From: Asanoa ishikariensis
GTDB lineage: Bacteria; Actinomycetota; Actinomycetes; Mycobacteriales; Micromonosporaceae
DNA length: 64,000 nucleotides
Direction: 5' to 3'
Assembly (NCBI RefSeq): GCF_900107455.1
Contig: NZ_FNQB01000001.1
Span: forward strand, 1,984,001 to 2,048,000
The translations under genes and the position numbers were made by a program. Of the stretch, positions 16,320 to 26,653 are shown piece after piece. The number at the start of each line of letters is the position of its first letter. Within the stretch, counting starts at the first letter, position 1. The notes under the pieces were generated by a model, which ran no database searches, was not told the DNA's origin, and worked only from the letters and a program-made list of their open reading frames with translations.

Positions 16320-17111
16320 TCACGACGCCACGCGGAGTGGGGGTGTGGTGATCTCCAGCAAGGCCGCCTCGGACGTCACCGATGTGACCGACACCTGTAG
16401 GCACCCGGGCCGCGACCGGATCGATGCCGTCGCCCCCAGCAGGCGTGCGCTTCGAACCAGCACCGCTGCCATCTCCTGGTCAGCCAGCCGCACCCCGAAC
16501 AGGCCGCCCCGGCGTTGACGTCCGGCGGCCAGCGACGCTGCCTGCCACGCTCGGCGGGCCAATGCCTCCCGGCGCGCGTTGTGCGGTGACGAAGCACCCA
16601 CCGGATCGGTCCGGAGCAGGAAGTGCCGCCCCTGCCGCCACCCCGCCGCGAGCTGACCGACGGTAGACACCCACGACGAGCCCGGGATGGTCACCCGGTG
16701 CACGAAGTACTGCCGCCGCCCGCCACCCACCAGCGTCGCCCAGGAAGCGGCAACGCCCAGGTCCGCCAGCAGGCGGGAGAGCCGTTCCGCGGCCTCCGGC
16801 TGGTTGAACTCGGCCAGGACGGCGACCCCGCCTGCCCGGAGCGCCGCGCCGGTGTAAGCCGGCGCGGCGCTCGGGCCCGGCAGCGCCGTGTCGCCCCCCG
16901 ACAGGAAGGACGCTCCTGGTGTCAGCGTCCCGATGGCGCTGCCGGACGTGGGTCCGGGTGCCGGCCCGGACCCAGGTCCGAAATCGTGGCCGAGCGGCCG
17001 TGCTCCTGGGGATCGACCTACCCCTGTGCACCGGATCAGGCAGGCCGCCTCGAAGATCGAGGGCAGTGAGCGCATGGCCGCGTCCCCGGTGCTGTCCCGC
17101 TGTATGGCCAT
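16320..17111 (-). CDS. Uncharacterised protein
   Basis: About 263 residues. The first 90 are rich in Gly, Pro and Ala (low complexity); the rest is a well-ordered alpha/beta region (RRQYFVHRVTIPGSSWVSTVG, partly quoted, then ARRAWQAASLAAGRQRRG and VLVRSARLLGATASI). No domain is named with confidence. A GGGAGG eight bases before ATG 17111 supports that start; ATG 17117 is also possible. It is the first chromosomal gene beyond the tRNA and is divergent from the TAXI gene, with a 76-base shared promoter gap. Confidence 0.5.
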   Translation of the reverse strand: MAIQRDSTGDAAMRSLPSIFEAACLIRCTGVGRSPGARPLGHDFGPGSGPAPGPTSGSAIGTLTPGASFLSGGDTALPGPSAAPAYTGAALRAGGVAVLAEFNQPEAAERLSRLLADLGVAASWATLVGGGRRQYFVHRVTIPGSSWVSTVGQLAAGWRQGRHFLLRTDPVGASSPHNARREALARRAWQAASLAAGRQRRGGLFGVRLADQEMAAVLVRSARLLGATASIRSRPGCLQVSVTSVTSEAALLEITTPPLRVAS

Positions 17112-17187
17112 CGTCATCGCCTCCCAGGTTCAGGGTGGCCGGTCCGGCCTTTCAGGGGGATGCGCTGGCCCCTTACTTGAGGAAAAC

Positions 17188-18141
17188 TTGCGCTCCGTGC
17201 GGAGGCGGAGGCGAACGAGAGTCGAGACGGCCGGGCTGGCCGTGCTCGTGCTGCTGCTCGTCGCCACCGGTGTCTATGCGGAGGGCAACCCCTCGGTCAC
17301 GCACATCCGGATCGCGACCGGCAGCCCGACCGCCGTCTACTACGCCTTCGGGCGCGCGCTCGGTCAGCTCGTCGACGACAACCTCGCCGACACCGACGCT
17401 CAGGTGCTGGTCACCGCTGCTTCGGCGGAGAACGTGCGGCTCGTCGAGAACGGGGGCGCCGAGATCGGGTTCACCCAGGCCGACATCCTGGTCACCGGTG
17501 ACGCGCCCCCGGACCCGCGGGTGCGGGCGCTGGCCCGTGTCTACGAGGACCTGCTGCATCTGGTCGTGCCGACCAACTCGACCATCAAGACGCTCGAGGA
17601 CCTGAAAGGCCGGAGGGTCGCCACCGGTGCGTCGGGCTCCGGCACCGAGATCACAGTCGGGCGGCTGCTCGAGGTTGCCGGCCTGAAACACGCGATCCAG
17701 CCGCAGAAATGGGGTCTCGACGAATCGGCCGCCGCGCTGGCCGACGGGCGGATCGACGCGTTCTTCTTCTCCGGCGGGCTGCCCGTCAAGGCGATCGAGG
17801 ATCTCAACAACAGCCTGGGCATCCGGATCGTCGACCTCGGCAAATGGGTCGAGCCGATGAGAAAGGCCCATTCGGCCGTGTACGTCCGGCGCGAGGTCAA
17901 CGACTCCGTCTACGACCTGCCGGCGGTCAGCACCCTCGCGGTGCCGAACTTCCTCGTGGTGCCGACCGAGATGCCCGACGACATCGCGTACGAGCTGACG
18001 AGACTCCTGATGGAGCGGCACGAGGCGCTGGCCCGCGCGCACCCGGCGGGGGAGCGGTTCGACGTCCGCTCGGCGATCGGCACGATGCCGGTGCCCCTAC
18101 ACCCGGGCGCCGCCCGCTACTTCCGCTCGGTGAAGCCGTAG
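17188..18141 (+). CDS. TAXI-family TRAP-type solute-binding protein
   Basis: A 317-residue exported binding protein. The N terminus has RRRRR followed by a hydrophobic helix (TAGLAVLVLLLVATGVY), a signal or anchor. The mature part has the TAXI pattern: IRIATGSPTAVYYAFG, VLVTAASAENVRLVENGGAEIGF, LKGRRVATGASGSGTE and DGRIDAFFFSGGLP. TAXI proteins bind small organic anions for TRAP transporters, but no TRAP membrane subunit is nearby. TTG at 17188 with GAGG five bases upstream was chosen. It is convergent with a histidine kinase and overlaps it by 45 bases, so it may serve as that kinase's extracellular sensor. Confidence 0.85.
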   Translation: MRSVRRRRRTRVETAGLAVLVLLLVATGVYAEGNPSVTHIRIATGSPTAVYYAFGRALGQLVDDNLADTDAQVLVTAASAENVRLVENGGAEIGFTQADILVTGDAPPDPRVRALARVYEDLLHLVVPTNSTIKTLEDLKGRRVATGASGSGTEITVGRLLEVAGLKHAIQPQKWGLDESAAALADGRIDAFFFSGGLPVKAIEDLNNSLGIRIVDLGKWVEPMRKAHSAVYVRREVNDSVYDLPAVSTLAVPNFLVVPTEMPDDIAYELTRLLMERHEALARAHPAGERFDVRSAIGTMPVPLHPGAARYFRSVKP

Positions 18142-19488
18142 CCGCACCCGGGCCTCCAGGCCGTGCGGTTCGAGCGGGGCCAGCACCAGCGACCCGCCCG
18201 ACGCCTCGATCAGCACCGTGGCGATCGACAGGCCGAGGCCGGCACCATCGACGTTCTGGGTGTTGGGCGCGCGCCAGAACCGTCGGGTCGCCAGCCGGCA
18301 CTCCGCGGCGGTCATCCCGGGGCCGTTGTCGCGGACGGTGACCACGACCCGGCCGGGCAGCGTGCTGACCGACACCTCCACGTGCCCGCCCGCGCCGGCG
18401 AACTTCAGCCCGTTGTCGATCAGCGCGTCGAGTGCCTGGTCGAGCGCCGTGTCCGCCGCCTCGGCGAAAACGCGGGAGACGGGCACCGACGCTGTCAGGG
18501 CCACGCCGCGTTGCACCGCGAGCGGCAGCCAGGCCTCGACCCGCGCCGCCACGAGCTCGCCCGCGTCGACGATGACCGGCGGCCGGCCGTCCCACTCCGC
18601 GCGGGCCAGCGCCAGGAGGCTGTCGAGCACCCGGGCCAGCCGGTCGGACTCCTCCAGGGCCAGATGGTGCTCGGGGCGGGCCTCGGTCGGCAGCATGTCG
18701 CCCAGGCCCTCGACCCGCAGCCGCAGCACGGTCAACGGGTTGCGGAGCTGGTGGCTGGCGTGCGCGACGAACAGCCGCTGCCGTTCGAGGGCGTCGGTGA
18801 CCGTGTCGGCCATCTCGTTGAAGCTGGTGGTCAACCGGCGCAGCTCCGGTGGCCCGAGCGCGTGCGGCACCCGCGCGGTGCTGTCGCCGGCGGTGATCTC
18901 GTGTACGGCGGTGTCCAGCGAGAAGACGGGCCGGAGCACCCAGCGGGCCAGCCGGACCGCGGCCACCAACGAGCCCACCAGCGCGACCAGCCCGACGATG
19001 CCGAGCATGGCCCAGGCGAACAGCATCGAGCCGCGCGCCCGCTCGGTCGACGAGACCGTCAGGATCCCGCCGAGCACCGCGCCGCCTTCGTAGATCGGCA
19101 CCGCGACCAGGAGTTGGCTCTCCTGCCAGGGCCAGACGTTGGTCGGCGAGCTCATCTGCCGGCCGGCCAGCGCGCCGCGGATGACCGGGTCGGCGTCCGG
19201 GCCGGGATGTGGTCCGGCCGCGTTCACCACGTGCCGGTTCTGGTCGACGACGATCACGTCGATCCCGTAGAGCTCGTGGTAGCGCCCCAGCTCCGCCGCG
19301 ACCGGGGCGAGATCGCCGCCGCGGATCGCCGGCGCGGCCAGCGCCGCGAACCGGGTCGCGTCGGCCAGCCGGTCGGCCAGCAGCGCCTGGGTGGTGCGCC
19401 CGCTCATCACCAGCGCCAGCGGCACCTCCAGTGCCAACAGCACCAGACAGAGCAGCAGCAGGTACGTCGTGACGAGCCGGCGCCGCAC
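18097..19488 (-). CDS. Sensor histidine kinase
   Basis: A 463-residue membrane kinase. Two transmembrane helices (about 7-30 and 158-182) flank an extracytoplasmic sensor domain of about 125 residues. A HAMP domain follows, then the H-box HASHQLRNPL, and a HATPase domain with DNGLKFAG (N box), DNGPGM (G1) and GAGLGLSI (G2). It autophosphorylates on the H-box His and passes phosphate to the response regulator encoded one base upstream. The GTG start follows the regulator's TGA after one base, so the pair is an operon. The 3' end overlaps the convergent TAXI gene. Confidence 0.93.
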   Translation of the reverse strand: MRRRLVTTYLLLLCLVLLALEVPLALVMSGRTTQALLADRLADATRFAALAAPAIRGGDLAPVAAELGRYHELYGIDVIVVDQNRHVVNAAGPHPGPDADPVIRGALAGRQMSSPTNVWPWQESQLLVAVPIYEGGAVLGGILTVSSTERARGSMLFAWAMLGIVGLVALVGSLVAAVRLARWVLRPVFSLDTAVHEITAGDSTARVPHALGPPELRRLTTSFNEMADTVTDALERQRLFVAHASHQLRNPLTVLRLRVEGLGDMLPTEARPEHHLALEESDRLARVLDSLLALARAEWDGRPPVIVDAGELVAARVEAWLPLAVQRGVALTASVPVSRVFAEAADTALDQALDALIDNGLKFAGAGGHVEVSVSTLPGRVVVTVRDNGPGMTAAECRLATRRFWRAPNTQNVDGAGLGLSIATVLIEASGGSLVLAPLEPHGLEARVRLRLHRAEVAGGARV

Positions 19489-19489
19489 G

Positions 19490-20146
19490 TCACTCGGCCT
19501 GTAGCCGGTAGCCGACGCCGCGCACGGTGCGGACCAGGTCGGGCTGGCCGAGCTTGGCCCGCAGCGAGGCCACGTGCACCTCCAGCGTGTGCCGGCCCGA
19601 CCAGGTGGTCTGCCAGACGTCGAGCAGGATCCGCTCGCGGGTGACCGCCACGCCGGGCTGGCGGGCCAACGAGGCCAGGATGTCGAACTCCTTGCGGGTC
19701 AGCGCGATCGGCTTGGCGTCGATGCTGACCTCGCGCGCGGTGAAGTCGATCCGCAGCGGGCCGATCTCGCGGGTCTGGCGCGCGGCCACCCCGCGGGCGG
19801 CCCGGCGCAGCAGGGCCTCGATGCGGAGCTGGAGCTCGGCCATCGAGAACGGCTTGACCACGTAGTCGTCGGCGCCGACCCGGAAGCCGTTGACCTTGTC
19901 GCGCTCGTCGGACCGGGCGGTCACGGCGATGATCGCCAGGTTGTCGTCGCGGGTGCGCAACGCACGGCACACGTCGATGCCGTCGCCGTCGGGCAGGCTG
20001 AGGTCGAGCAGCACCAGGTCACAGGGTGCGGCCTCGACCGCGGCCTTGGCGGTGGCCGCGTGCTCGACCTGGTAGCCGCGGCGGACCAGCATCGACTTCA
20101 TGACGGACGCCACCCGTAGGTCGTCCTCGACGAGCAAAATGCGCAT
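19490..20146 (-). CDS. OmpR-family response regulator
   Basis: A 218-residue regulator. The receiver domain begins MRILLVEDD with the acidic pair and has the phospho-acceptor Asp in LVLLDLSLPDGDG, Thr in VTARS, and the conserved Lys in VVKPFS. The C-terminal winged helix contains LTRKEFDILASLARQPG and TLEVHVASLRAKLG. GGAGGCGGAG precedes ATG 20146. It is the first gene of the operon with the histidine kinase and probably controls that operon, perhaps also the convergent TAXI gene. Confidence 0.92.
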   Translation of the reverse strand: MRILLVEDDLRVASVMKSMLVRRGYQVEHAATAKAAVEAAPCDLVLLDLSLPDGDGIDVCRALRTRDDNLAIIAVTARSDERDKVNGFRVGADDYVVKPFSMAELQLRIEALLRRAARGVAARQTREIGPLRIDFTAREVSIDAKPIALTRKEFDILASLARQPGVAVTRERILLDVWQTTWSGRHTLEVHVASLRAKLGQPDLVRTVRGVGYRLQAE

Positions 20147-20443
20147 GGCTCCGCCTCCTCCCGGCCTATTTCCGCGCATCCTAACCGGGTTACCCGGCAG
20201 AAAAGGTCGCCGAAGTGACGCCAGATTCCCGCCCGTCCTCAGCCGTCTGGCTGCTGGCGCAGCCAAACGCCTTGCGGTCACCCTGGCAGTGAAGCGAAGC
20301 GAGCGGTGCCCGGCGGGAGCGACGGTCTGGACCGTCGCGGACCCGGGCAATATGCTTTGTCCGGTTTATCCGTCACCCACCGTGCGGGAATGGGACGCCG
20401 GGCGCGGACGGTGCGCCGGTACCGCATAGACTTCGGTTCGCCA
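20147..20443. other. Gap between response regulator and tRNA-Pro
   Basis: Nearly 300 bases without a supported gene. They should hold the promoters of the minus-strand two-component operon and of tRNA-Pro. A short palindrome CCGGGTTACCCGG is visible near 20198. Nothing else was recognised. Confidence 0.4.
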
Positions 20444-20517
20444 CGGGGTGTGGCGCAGCTTGGTAGCGCACTCGCTTTGGGAGCGAGGGGCCGTGGGTTC
20501 AAATCCCGCCACCCCGA
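20444..20517 (+). tRNA. tRNA-Pro(TGG)
   Basis: CGGGGTG and CACCCCG form the acceptor stem, GGCGCAGCTTGGTAGCGC the D arm, CTCGC-TTTGGGA-GCGAG the anticodon arm with TGG, and GTGGGTTCAAATCCCGC the T arm. No CCA is encoded. A tRNA-Pro just upstream of tig is a conserved actinobacterial arrangement. Confidence 0.96.
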
Positions 20518-20612
20518 CTGTGATCACCGAGGCCGGTGCCTGCGGCGGCCGGCGCGCGCGCGCCTACACTCGGGGCTGATCACCCCATAAAGACATGTCG
20601 AGGAGTACGCCT

Positions 20613-21947
20613 GTGAAGAGCACCGTGGAGACCCTGAGCCCGACCCGGGTGCGGCTCGCCATCGAGGTGCCGTTCGTCGAGCTCGAGCCGAGCCTGCGCA
20701 AGGCGTACCGGGAGATCGCCCAGCAGGTGACCGTGCCAGGCTTCCGCAAGGGCAAAGTGCCGTCCGCGGTGATCGACCAGCGGGTCGGCCGGGGCGCCGT
20801 GCTCAACGAGGCCGTGCAGGAGGCGATCCCCGAGAACATCGTCGCCGCGGTCCGCGAGCACGAGGTCAAGACGCTCGGTCGCCCCGAGGTGGAGATCACC
20901 GAGTTCGGTGACGGAGAGCCGCTGAAGTTCACCGCGGAGATCGACGTCCGTCCGGAGATCAACCTGCCCGACCTGACGACCATCGAGGTCACGGTCGACG
21001 AGCTGGCGATCGGCGACAACGAGATCGACGACCAGATCAAGGCGCTGCGCGAGCGGTTCGCGACGCTCAAGACGGTCGAGCGGGCCGCCCAGGAGGGCGA
21101 CTACGTGCAGATCGACATGAAGGCCACCGTCGACGGCGAAGAGGTGCCGGGCGGTTCCGCGACCAACATCTCGCACGAGGTCGGCAGCAAGCAGCTCCTC
21201 CCCGGGCTCGACGAGGTCCTGGTCGGCCTGGCCGCCGACGCGGACACCTCGTTCAGCACGCAGTTGGTCGGCGGTGACTTCGCCGGTCGCGACGCCGACG
21301 TGGCGGTCACCGTGCGCACCGTCAAGGAGAAGCAGCTTCCCGAGTTGGACGACGAGTTCGCCCAGCTCGCCAGCGAGTTCGACACCCTCGACGAGCTGCG
21401 CGAGGACCTGCGCAAGCGGGTCACCCAGGCCAAGCAGGCCGAGCAGATCTACGCCGCCCGTGACAAGGCGCTGGAGCAGCTCGTGGCTTCCGCCGAGGTG
21501 CCGGCGCCCGAGGGCGTCGTCAAGGAGGAGGTCGACCACCGCAAGCAGGCGATGGCCGACCAGCTCGAGCGGATCGGCGCCTCGTTCGAGGAGTACCTCG
21601 CGGCCGAGGACAAGACCGAGGAGCAGATCGACACCGAGCTGACCGAGGCGGCCACCGAGGGCGTCAAGATCCAGCTCGTGCTCGACACCCTGGCGGACGC
21701 CGAGGACGTGCAGGTCTCCGACGACGAGTTCGGTCACGAGATCATGCACCGCGCGCAGCGGGCCGGGATGCAGCCGCAGCAGTACTACGACCAGCTCGTC
21801 CGCTCGGGCGCCGCGGGTGCGGTGTTCGGCGACGTGCGGCGGGGCAAGGCGCTCACCCTGGTGATGGAGCGGGTCAAGATCTCCGACACCGCCGGCAACG
21901 CGATCAGCCTGGACGCGGTGCGCGAGGTCACCGAGCACAACCACTGA
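20613..21947 (+). CDS. tig: Trigger factor (ribosome-associated chaperone and peptidyl-prolyl isomerase)
   Basis: A 444-residue chaperone. The ribosome-binding domain carries the signature GFRKGKVP. A FKBP-like isomerase domain follows (EGDYVQIDMKATVDGEEV, about 155-240), and the C-terminal helical cradle ends near AISLDAV. It captures nascent chains at the ribosome exit tunnel. GTG at 20613 is preceded by GAGGAG and is preferred over the upstream in-frame codon at 20595. It heads the tig-clpP1-clpP2-clpX block found throughout actinobacteria. A hairpin follows the stop. Confidence 0.97.
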   Translation: MKSTVETLSPTRVRLAIEVPFVELEPSLRKAYREIAQQVTVPGFRKGKVPSAVIDQRVGRGAVLNEAVQEAIPENIVAAVREHEVKTLGRPEVEITEFGDGEPLKFTAEIDVRPEINLPDLTTIEVTVDELAIGDNEIDDQIKALRERFATLKTVERAAQEGDYVQIDMKATVDGEEVPGGSATNISHEVGSKQLLPGLDEVLVGLAADADTSFSTQLVGGDFAGRDADVAVTVRTVKEKQLPELDDEFAQLASEFDTLDELREDLRKRVTQAKQAEQIYAARDKALEQLVASAEVPAPEGVVKEEVDHRKQAMADQLERIGASFEEYLAAEDKTEEQIDTELTEAATEGVKIQLVLDTLADAEDVQVSDDEFGHEIMHRAQRAGMQPQQYYDQLVRSGAAGAVFGDVRRGKALTLVMERVKISDTAGNAISLDAVREVTEHNH

Positions 21948-21949
21948 GG

Positions 21950-21986
21950 CCCGCCTGCGCTCTGAGCGAACACCGTCTCAGGCGGG
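21950..21986 (+). terminator. Hairpin between tig and clpP1
   Basis: CCCGCCTG and CAGGCGGG are perfect 8-base arms immediately after the tig stop, with a loop of about 21 bases. No U-tract follows. The loop contains the ClgR-like site at 21958-21968. Confidence 0.5.
21958..21968. promoter_or_regulatory. Putative ClgR operator upstream of clpP1
   Basis: CGC-TCTGA-GCG followed by AAC. Read on the minus strand it is GTTCGC-N5-GCG, matching the ClgR recognition pattern described in Streptomyces and Corynebacterium. ClgR activates clpP1P2 under protein-folding stress, so the site fits its neighbour. Confidence 0.6.
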
Positions 21987-22048
21987 AAGTCAGTGCCTCA
22001 GGTTGCGGTTAATGTCGGGCGTAGAACGGAAACGAGCGAGAGGCTGCC

Positions 22049-22690
22049 ATGACCGATCTGCATATTCCAGCGACGCCCATCCGGGCGCACGAGGCGCGCG
22101 GCGACCAGCTCGCCGGCGGGCTCGACGACTCGGTCTACAACCGGCTGCTCAAGGAACGCATCATCTTCCTCGGCAGTGAGGTTACCGACCAGGTGGCCAA
22201 CCGCATCTGTGCACAGTTGCTGCTGCTGGCCGCGGAGGACCCGAGCCGCGACATCAACCTGTGGATCAACTCGCCGGGTGGCTCGGTCTACTCCGGCATG
22301 GCGATCTACGACACGATGCAGTTCATCGACAACGACGTGTCCACGGTCGCCATGGGCATGGCCGCGTCGATGGGCCAGCTCCTGCTCTGCGCGGGCACCA
22401 AGGGCAAGCGCTACGCCCTGCCGCACGCGCGGATCATGATGCACCAGCCGTCCGGCGGCATGGGCGGCACCGCGTCCGACATCGCGATCCAGGCCGAGCA
22501 GATGCTCTACACCAAGCGGATGTTCCAGGAGCGGGTCGCGCACCACACCGGCCAGGGCCAGGACCAGATCGAGGCCGACTCCGACCGTGACCGTTGGTTC
22601 ACGGCCCAGGAGGCCAAGGACTACGGATTCATCGACAAGGTGATCACCGGAGCCGCACAGGTTCCGGAAGGCGCCGGGACTCTGGGCTGA
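22049..22690 (+). CDS. clpP1: ATP-dependent Clp protease proteolytic subunit 1
   Basis: A 213-residue serine peptidase of the caseinolytic protease. Catalytic residues are Ser107 in GMAASMGQ, His132 in MMHQPSGG and Asp181 in DRDRWF. The N-terminal axial-loop region and [19 protein letters not shown] are typical. In actinobacteria ClpP1 and ClpP2 form mixed heptamer rings that degrade unfolded and tagged proteins with ClpX or ClpC. GAGAGG lies eight bases before the ATG. The gene is followed after ten bases by clpP2, and a ClgR-like site lies 80 bases upstream. Confidence 0.97.
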   Translation: MTDLHIPATPIRAHEARGDQLAGGLDDSVYNRLLKERIIFLGSEVTDQVANRICAQLLLLAAEDPSRDINLWINSPGGSVYSGMAIYDTMQFIDNDVSTVAMGMAASMGQLLLCAGTKGKRYALPHARIMMHQPSGGMGGTASDIAIQAEQMLYTKRMFQERVAHHTGQGQDQIEADSDRDRWFTAQEAKDYGFIDKVITGAAQVPEGAGTLG

Positions 22691-22700
22691 GGAGGCCACC

Positions 22701-23363
22701 ATGACTGATCTGACGCTGCCTCCGCAGTTCGCTCCGGTGCACAACCGCTACGTGCTGCCCTCGTTCGTCGAGCGCACCTCGTACGGGATCAAGGAGTCGA
22801 ACCCGTACAACAAGTTGTTCGAGGACCGGATCATCTTCCTCGGCGTCCAGGTCGACGACGCGTCGGCCAACGACGTGATGGCGCAGTTGCTGACGCTCGA
22901 GGGCACCGACCCGGACCGCGACATCATCATGTACATCAACTCGCCCGGTGGCTCGTTCACGGCGATGACGGCGATCTACGACACCATGCAATACGTCCGT
23001 CCGGACATCCAGACGGTCTGCCTCGGTCAGGCGGCCTCGGCCGCCGCCGTGCTGCTGGGTGCCGGCACGCCGGGCAAGCGGATGGCGCTCCCGAACTCGC
23101 GGATCATCATCCACCAGCCGGCCACCGAGGGCGGTTACGGGCAGGGCTCCGACATCGAGATCCAGGCGCGCGAGATCCTGCGCATGCGGTCCCAGATGGA
23201 GGAGATCATCTCCCGGCACTCCGGCCGGGCGCGCGAGCAGGTTTCCCGCGACGTCGATCGTGACAAGATCATGACGGCCGAGGAAGCGCGCGAGTACGGG
23301 CTGGTCGACACGATTCTCACCAGCCGCAAGAAGGGCCTGCTGGCGGCCGCTGCCGCTGGCTGA
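22701..23363 (+). CDS. clpP2: ATP-dependent Clp protease proteolytic subunit 2
   Basis: A 220-residue ClpP paralogue with Ser113 in GQAASAAAVLL, His138 in IIHQPATEGG and Asp188 in DRDKIM. It carries the longer N-terminal extension (FAPVHNRYVLPSF) typical of actinobacterial ClpP2, processed on assembly. TGAGGAGG precedes the ATG. It is co-transcribed with clpP1, and the two form one functional barrel. Confidence 0.97.
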   Translation: MTDLTLPPQFAPVHNRYVLPSFVERTSYGIKESNPYNKLFEDRIIFLGVQVDDASANDVMAQLLTLEGTDPDRDIIMYINSPGGSFTAMTAIYDTMQYVRPDIQTVCLGQAASAAAVLLGAGTPGKRMALPNSRIIIHQPATEGGYGQGSDIEIQAREILRMRSQMEEIISRHSGRAREQVSRDVDRDKIMTAEEAREYGLVDTILTSRKKGLLAAAAAG

Positions 23364-23442
23364 GATGGCAGAGTGTCGGGGATCGGCCAGCTTGGTTACA
23401 GTGGCCGTTCCCTGACACACCCATTTTGGGGGTCGGAGATAA

Positions 23443-23453
23443 CGCCCCTAGCG
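23443..23453. promoter_or_regulatory. Possible second ClgR-like site upstream of clpX
   Basis: CGC-CCCTA-GCG lies 70 bases before the clpX start in the 159-base gap. It keeps the CGC-N5-GCG core but lacks the central A and the GTT flank of the stronger site, so binding is uncertain. Confidence 0.3.
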
Positions 23454-23522
23454 GGTAACGTCGAGTTTGCACACAACCCGGAGGCGGTTCCGCCGCGGCC
23501 GACGAGCGCAGGGAGAACGTAG

Positions 23523-24809
<1,287 letters not shown>

Positions 24810-24813
24810 CGCG

Positions 24814-25617
24814 ATGCGCGTCGCGGTCTGCCAGCTCAACGCGCGGGACAACCGCGCCGACAACCTGAAGGTGGCCCGTTCCCTGCTGGAGCGGGCCGCC
24901 GCGCTCGGCGCCGACGTCGCCGTGCTGCCGGAATACACCGATTACCTCGGGCCGTCGGTCCCGCCGCCTGAGCCCGTCGACGGTGAGTACGGGTCGTTCT
25001 TCGCGGCCGCCGCGCGGGACCTCGGGATGTGGGTGCACGCGGGGTCGTTCCACGAGGTCGGGCCTACGCCTTCCCATTCGTACAACACGTCTCTGCTGTT
25101 CGACCGCTCCGGCACGCTGGCGGCGACCTACCGGAAGATCCACCTGTACGACGTGGACATCCCGGGTCGCGTCTCCTATCTGGAGTCGGCGACGATCGCG
25201 CCTGGGTCGACCACGTCGGTAGCCACCGTCGAAGGCGTGCCGTTCGGCCTGACGATCTGCTACGACCTGCGGTTCCCGTCTTTGTACCAGTCGCTGGCGG
25301 TCGAAAGCGCGGCCCAGGTCCTCGTGGTGCCGGCGGCGTTCATGCTGCACACGGGGCGTGATCACTGGGAAGTGCTGCTGCGCGCCCGGGCGATCGAGAA
25401 CCAGTGCTACGTCGTCGCGGCGAGCCAGATCGGCGACCACGAGCCCGGTCGTTCGTGCTTCGGCCGCTCGATGATCATTGATCCGTGGGGCACCGTGGTG
25501 GCGCAGGCACCCGACGAGGTGACGGTGGTCGTGGCTGATCTCGACCTGTCCCGGTTGGCGCGGATCCGGCGTGAGTTGCCGTCGTTGGCGAACACGCGGC
25601 CGTTCAGCGTCGGTTGA
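24814..25617 (+). CDS. Carbon-nitrogen hydrolase (nitrilase superfamily)
   Basis: A 267-residue amidase-type enzyme with the Glu-Lys-Cys triad: Glu in VLPEYTD, Lys in TYRKIHLYD, and Cys in TICYDLRFP. The family includes omega-amidase and deaminated-glutathione amidase (Nit1-like); the [12 protein letters not shown] and [12 protein letters not shown] pattern is closest to these. It probably clears damaged metabolites such as deaminated glutathione- or mycothiol-type amides in the cytoplasm. It begins four bases after clpX and ends in a TTGA overlap with the next gene, so it may be read through from clpX. Confidence 0.9.
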   Translation: MRVAVCQLNARDNRADNLKVARSLLERAAALGADVAVLPEYTDYLGPSVPPPEPVDGEYGSFFAAAARDLGMWVHAGSFHEVGPTPSHSYNTSLLFDRSGTLAATYRKIHLYDVDIPGRVSYLESATIAPGSTTSVATVEGVPFGLTICYDLRFPSLYQSLAVESAAQVLVVPAAFMLHTGRDHWEVLLRARAIENQCYVVAASQIGDHEPGRSCFGRSMIIDPWGTVVAQAPDEVTVVVADLDLSRLARIRRELPSLANTRPFSVG

Positions 25618-26414
25618 GCTTCGACGCGCACGAGCGCGCTCAGTGGGCCGGCCGGGCTGAGGTTTACCGGGACACCCTTGCGGCGCTGTGCGCGGGGCCG
25701 GCTGTCGCCTTGTTGGACGCTGCTGGGGTGGCGTCCGGTGTCGCTGTCCTCGATGTCGGCACGGGGTCCGGGACGGTCGCGTCGTTGGCGGTCTCGCGCG
25801 GGGCGGTCGTAGTCGCCGTCGACGCCGAGCCGAGCATGGTCGCGTTGGCTGCTGGCCGGCTGCCGGATGTCCGTTTGGCTTCTCTGCCTGGGCTGCCCTT
25901 CGAGGCCGACAGGTTTGACGCTGCTGTGGCCAACTTCGTGGTCAACCACGTGGGCGATCCGCTGGCGGCGGTGGCGGAGCTGGGCCGGGTGGTGCGGCCG
26001 GGTGGGAGGGTCGCGGTGACGATCTGGCCGCATCCGCAGCCGGTCGCGCAACGCCTCTGGGCCGACATCTTCGCCGCCGCCTCGGTGGTGCGGCCGCCTG
26101 ACCTGCCGCGCGTCGATGCTGCCGCCGACTTCCCGCGGAGTGTCGAGGGGTTGAGCTCTATGCTCCGCCGCGGTGGATTCGCGGACGTCGAGGGGACGGA
26201 GATCTCGTGGATCCACACGACCGATCCCGAGGCGTGGTGGAACGGTCCGGCGGCTGGGATAGGCGCGACCGGGGCGGTGCTGGCCGCGCAGGACGCGTCG
26301 ACACGGGCACGGGTGCGGTCGGAGTTCGACCGGCTCACGGCACCGTTCACGGAGGCCGACGGGCGACTGGCGCTGCCGACTGCGGCGGTGCTTGTGTCCG
26401 GACGGGTGGCTTGA
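25614..26414 (+). CDS. Class I SAM-dependent methyltransferase
   Basis: A 266-residue enzyme of the UbiE/Methyltransf_11 type. VLDVGTGSGTVASLAV is motif I, VVAVDAEPSM motif II, and FDAAVANFVVNHVGDP the post-motif acidic segment. The substrate is unknown. It starts at TTG overlapping the previous TGA (TTGA), so translation is coupled to the amidase gene. Overlap with the amidase suggests linked function, but none is established. Confidence 0.85.
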   Translation: MSFDAHERAQWAGRAEVYRDTLAALCAGPAVALLDAAGVASGVAVLDVGTGSGTVASLAVSRGAVVVAVDAEPSMVALAAGRLPDVRLASLPGLPFEADRFDAAVANFVVNHVGDPLAAVAELGRVVRPGGRVAVTIWPHPQPVAQRLWADIFAAASVVRPPDLPRVDAAADFPRSVEGLSSMLRRGGFADVEGTEISWIHTTDPEAWWNGPAAGIGATGAVLAAQDASTRARVRSEFDRLTAPFTEADGRLALPTAAVLVSGRVA

Positions 26415-26653
26415 CCGGTCCGCCGCTCGGCGCGATGTGCTTGTCGGCTTGCGGGTAAGGCGGCCCCGGCCAAGGCGGCCTGCGGCCGAGGTTGGTGGAC
26501 CTGCCACCTGCCTGTCCGACGATGCGGCTCGACGTTGGTGTCCGGGTGAAGGCGCGATGTGCCGTTGGCTGACGCCAGGCCCGCGGCGGAGGCTGCGGGT
26601 TCGCGTTCGTAGGCTGACCCGCCTGCGGCAGAGGCCGTGCCCACGGTGGTCGG

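Noticed and set aside
26415-26653. Possible plus-strand small protein after the methyltransferase
   Set aside because: The frame is Arg/Pro-rich with no ribosome-binding site and no domain; it reads as non-coding GC-rich DNA.
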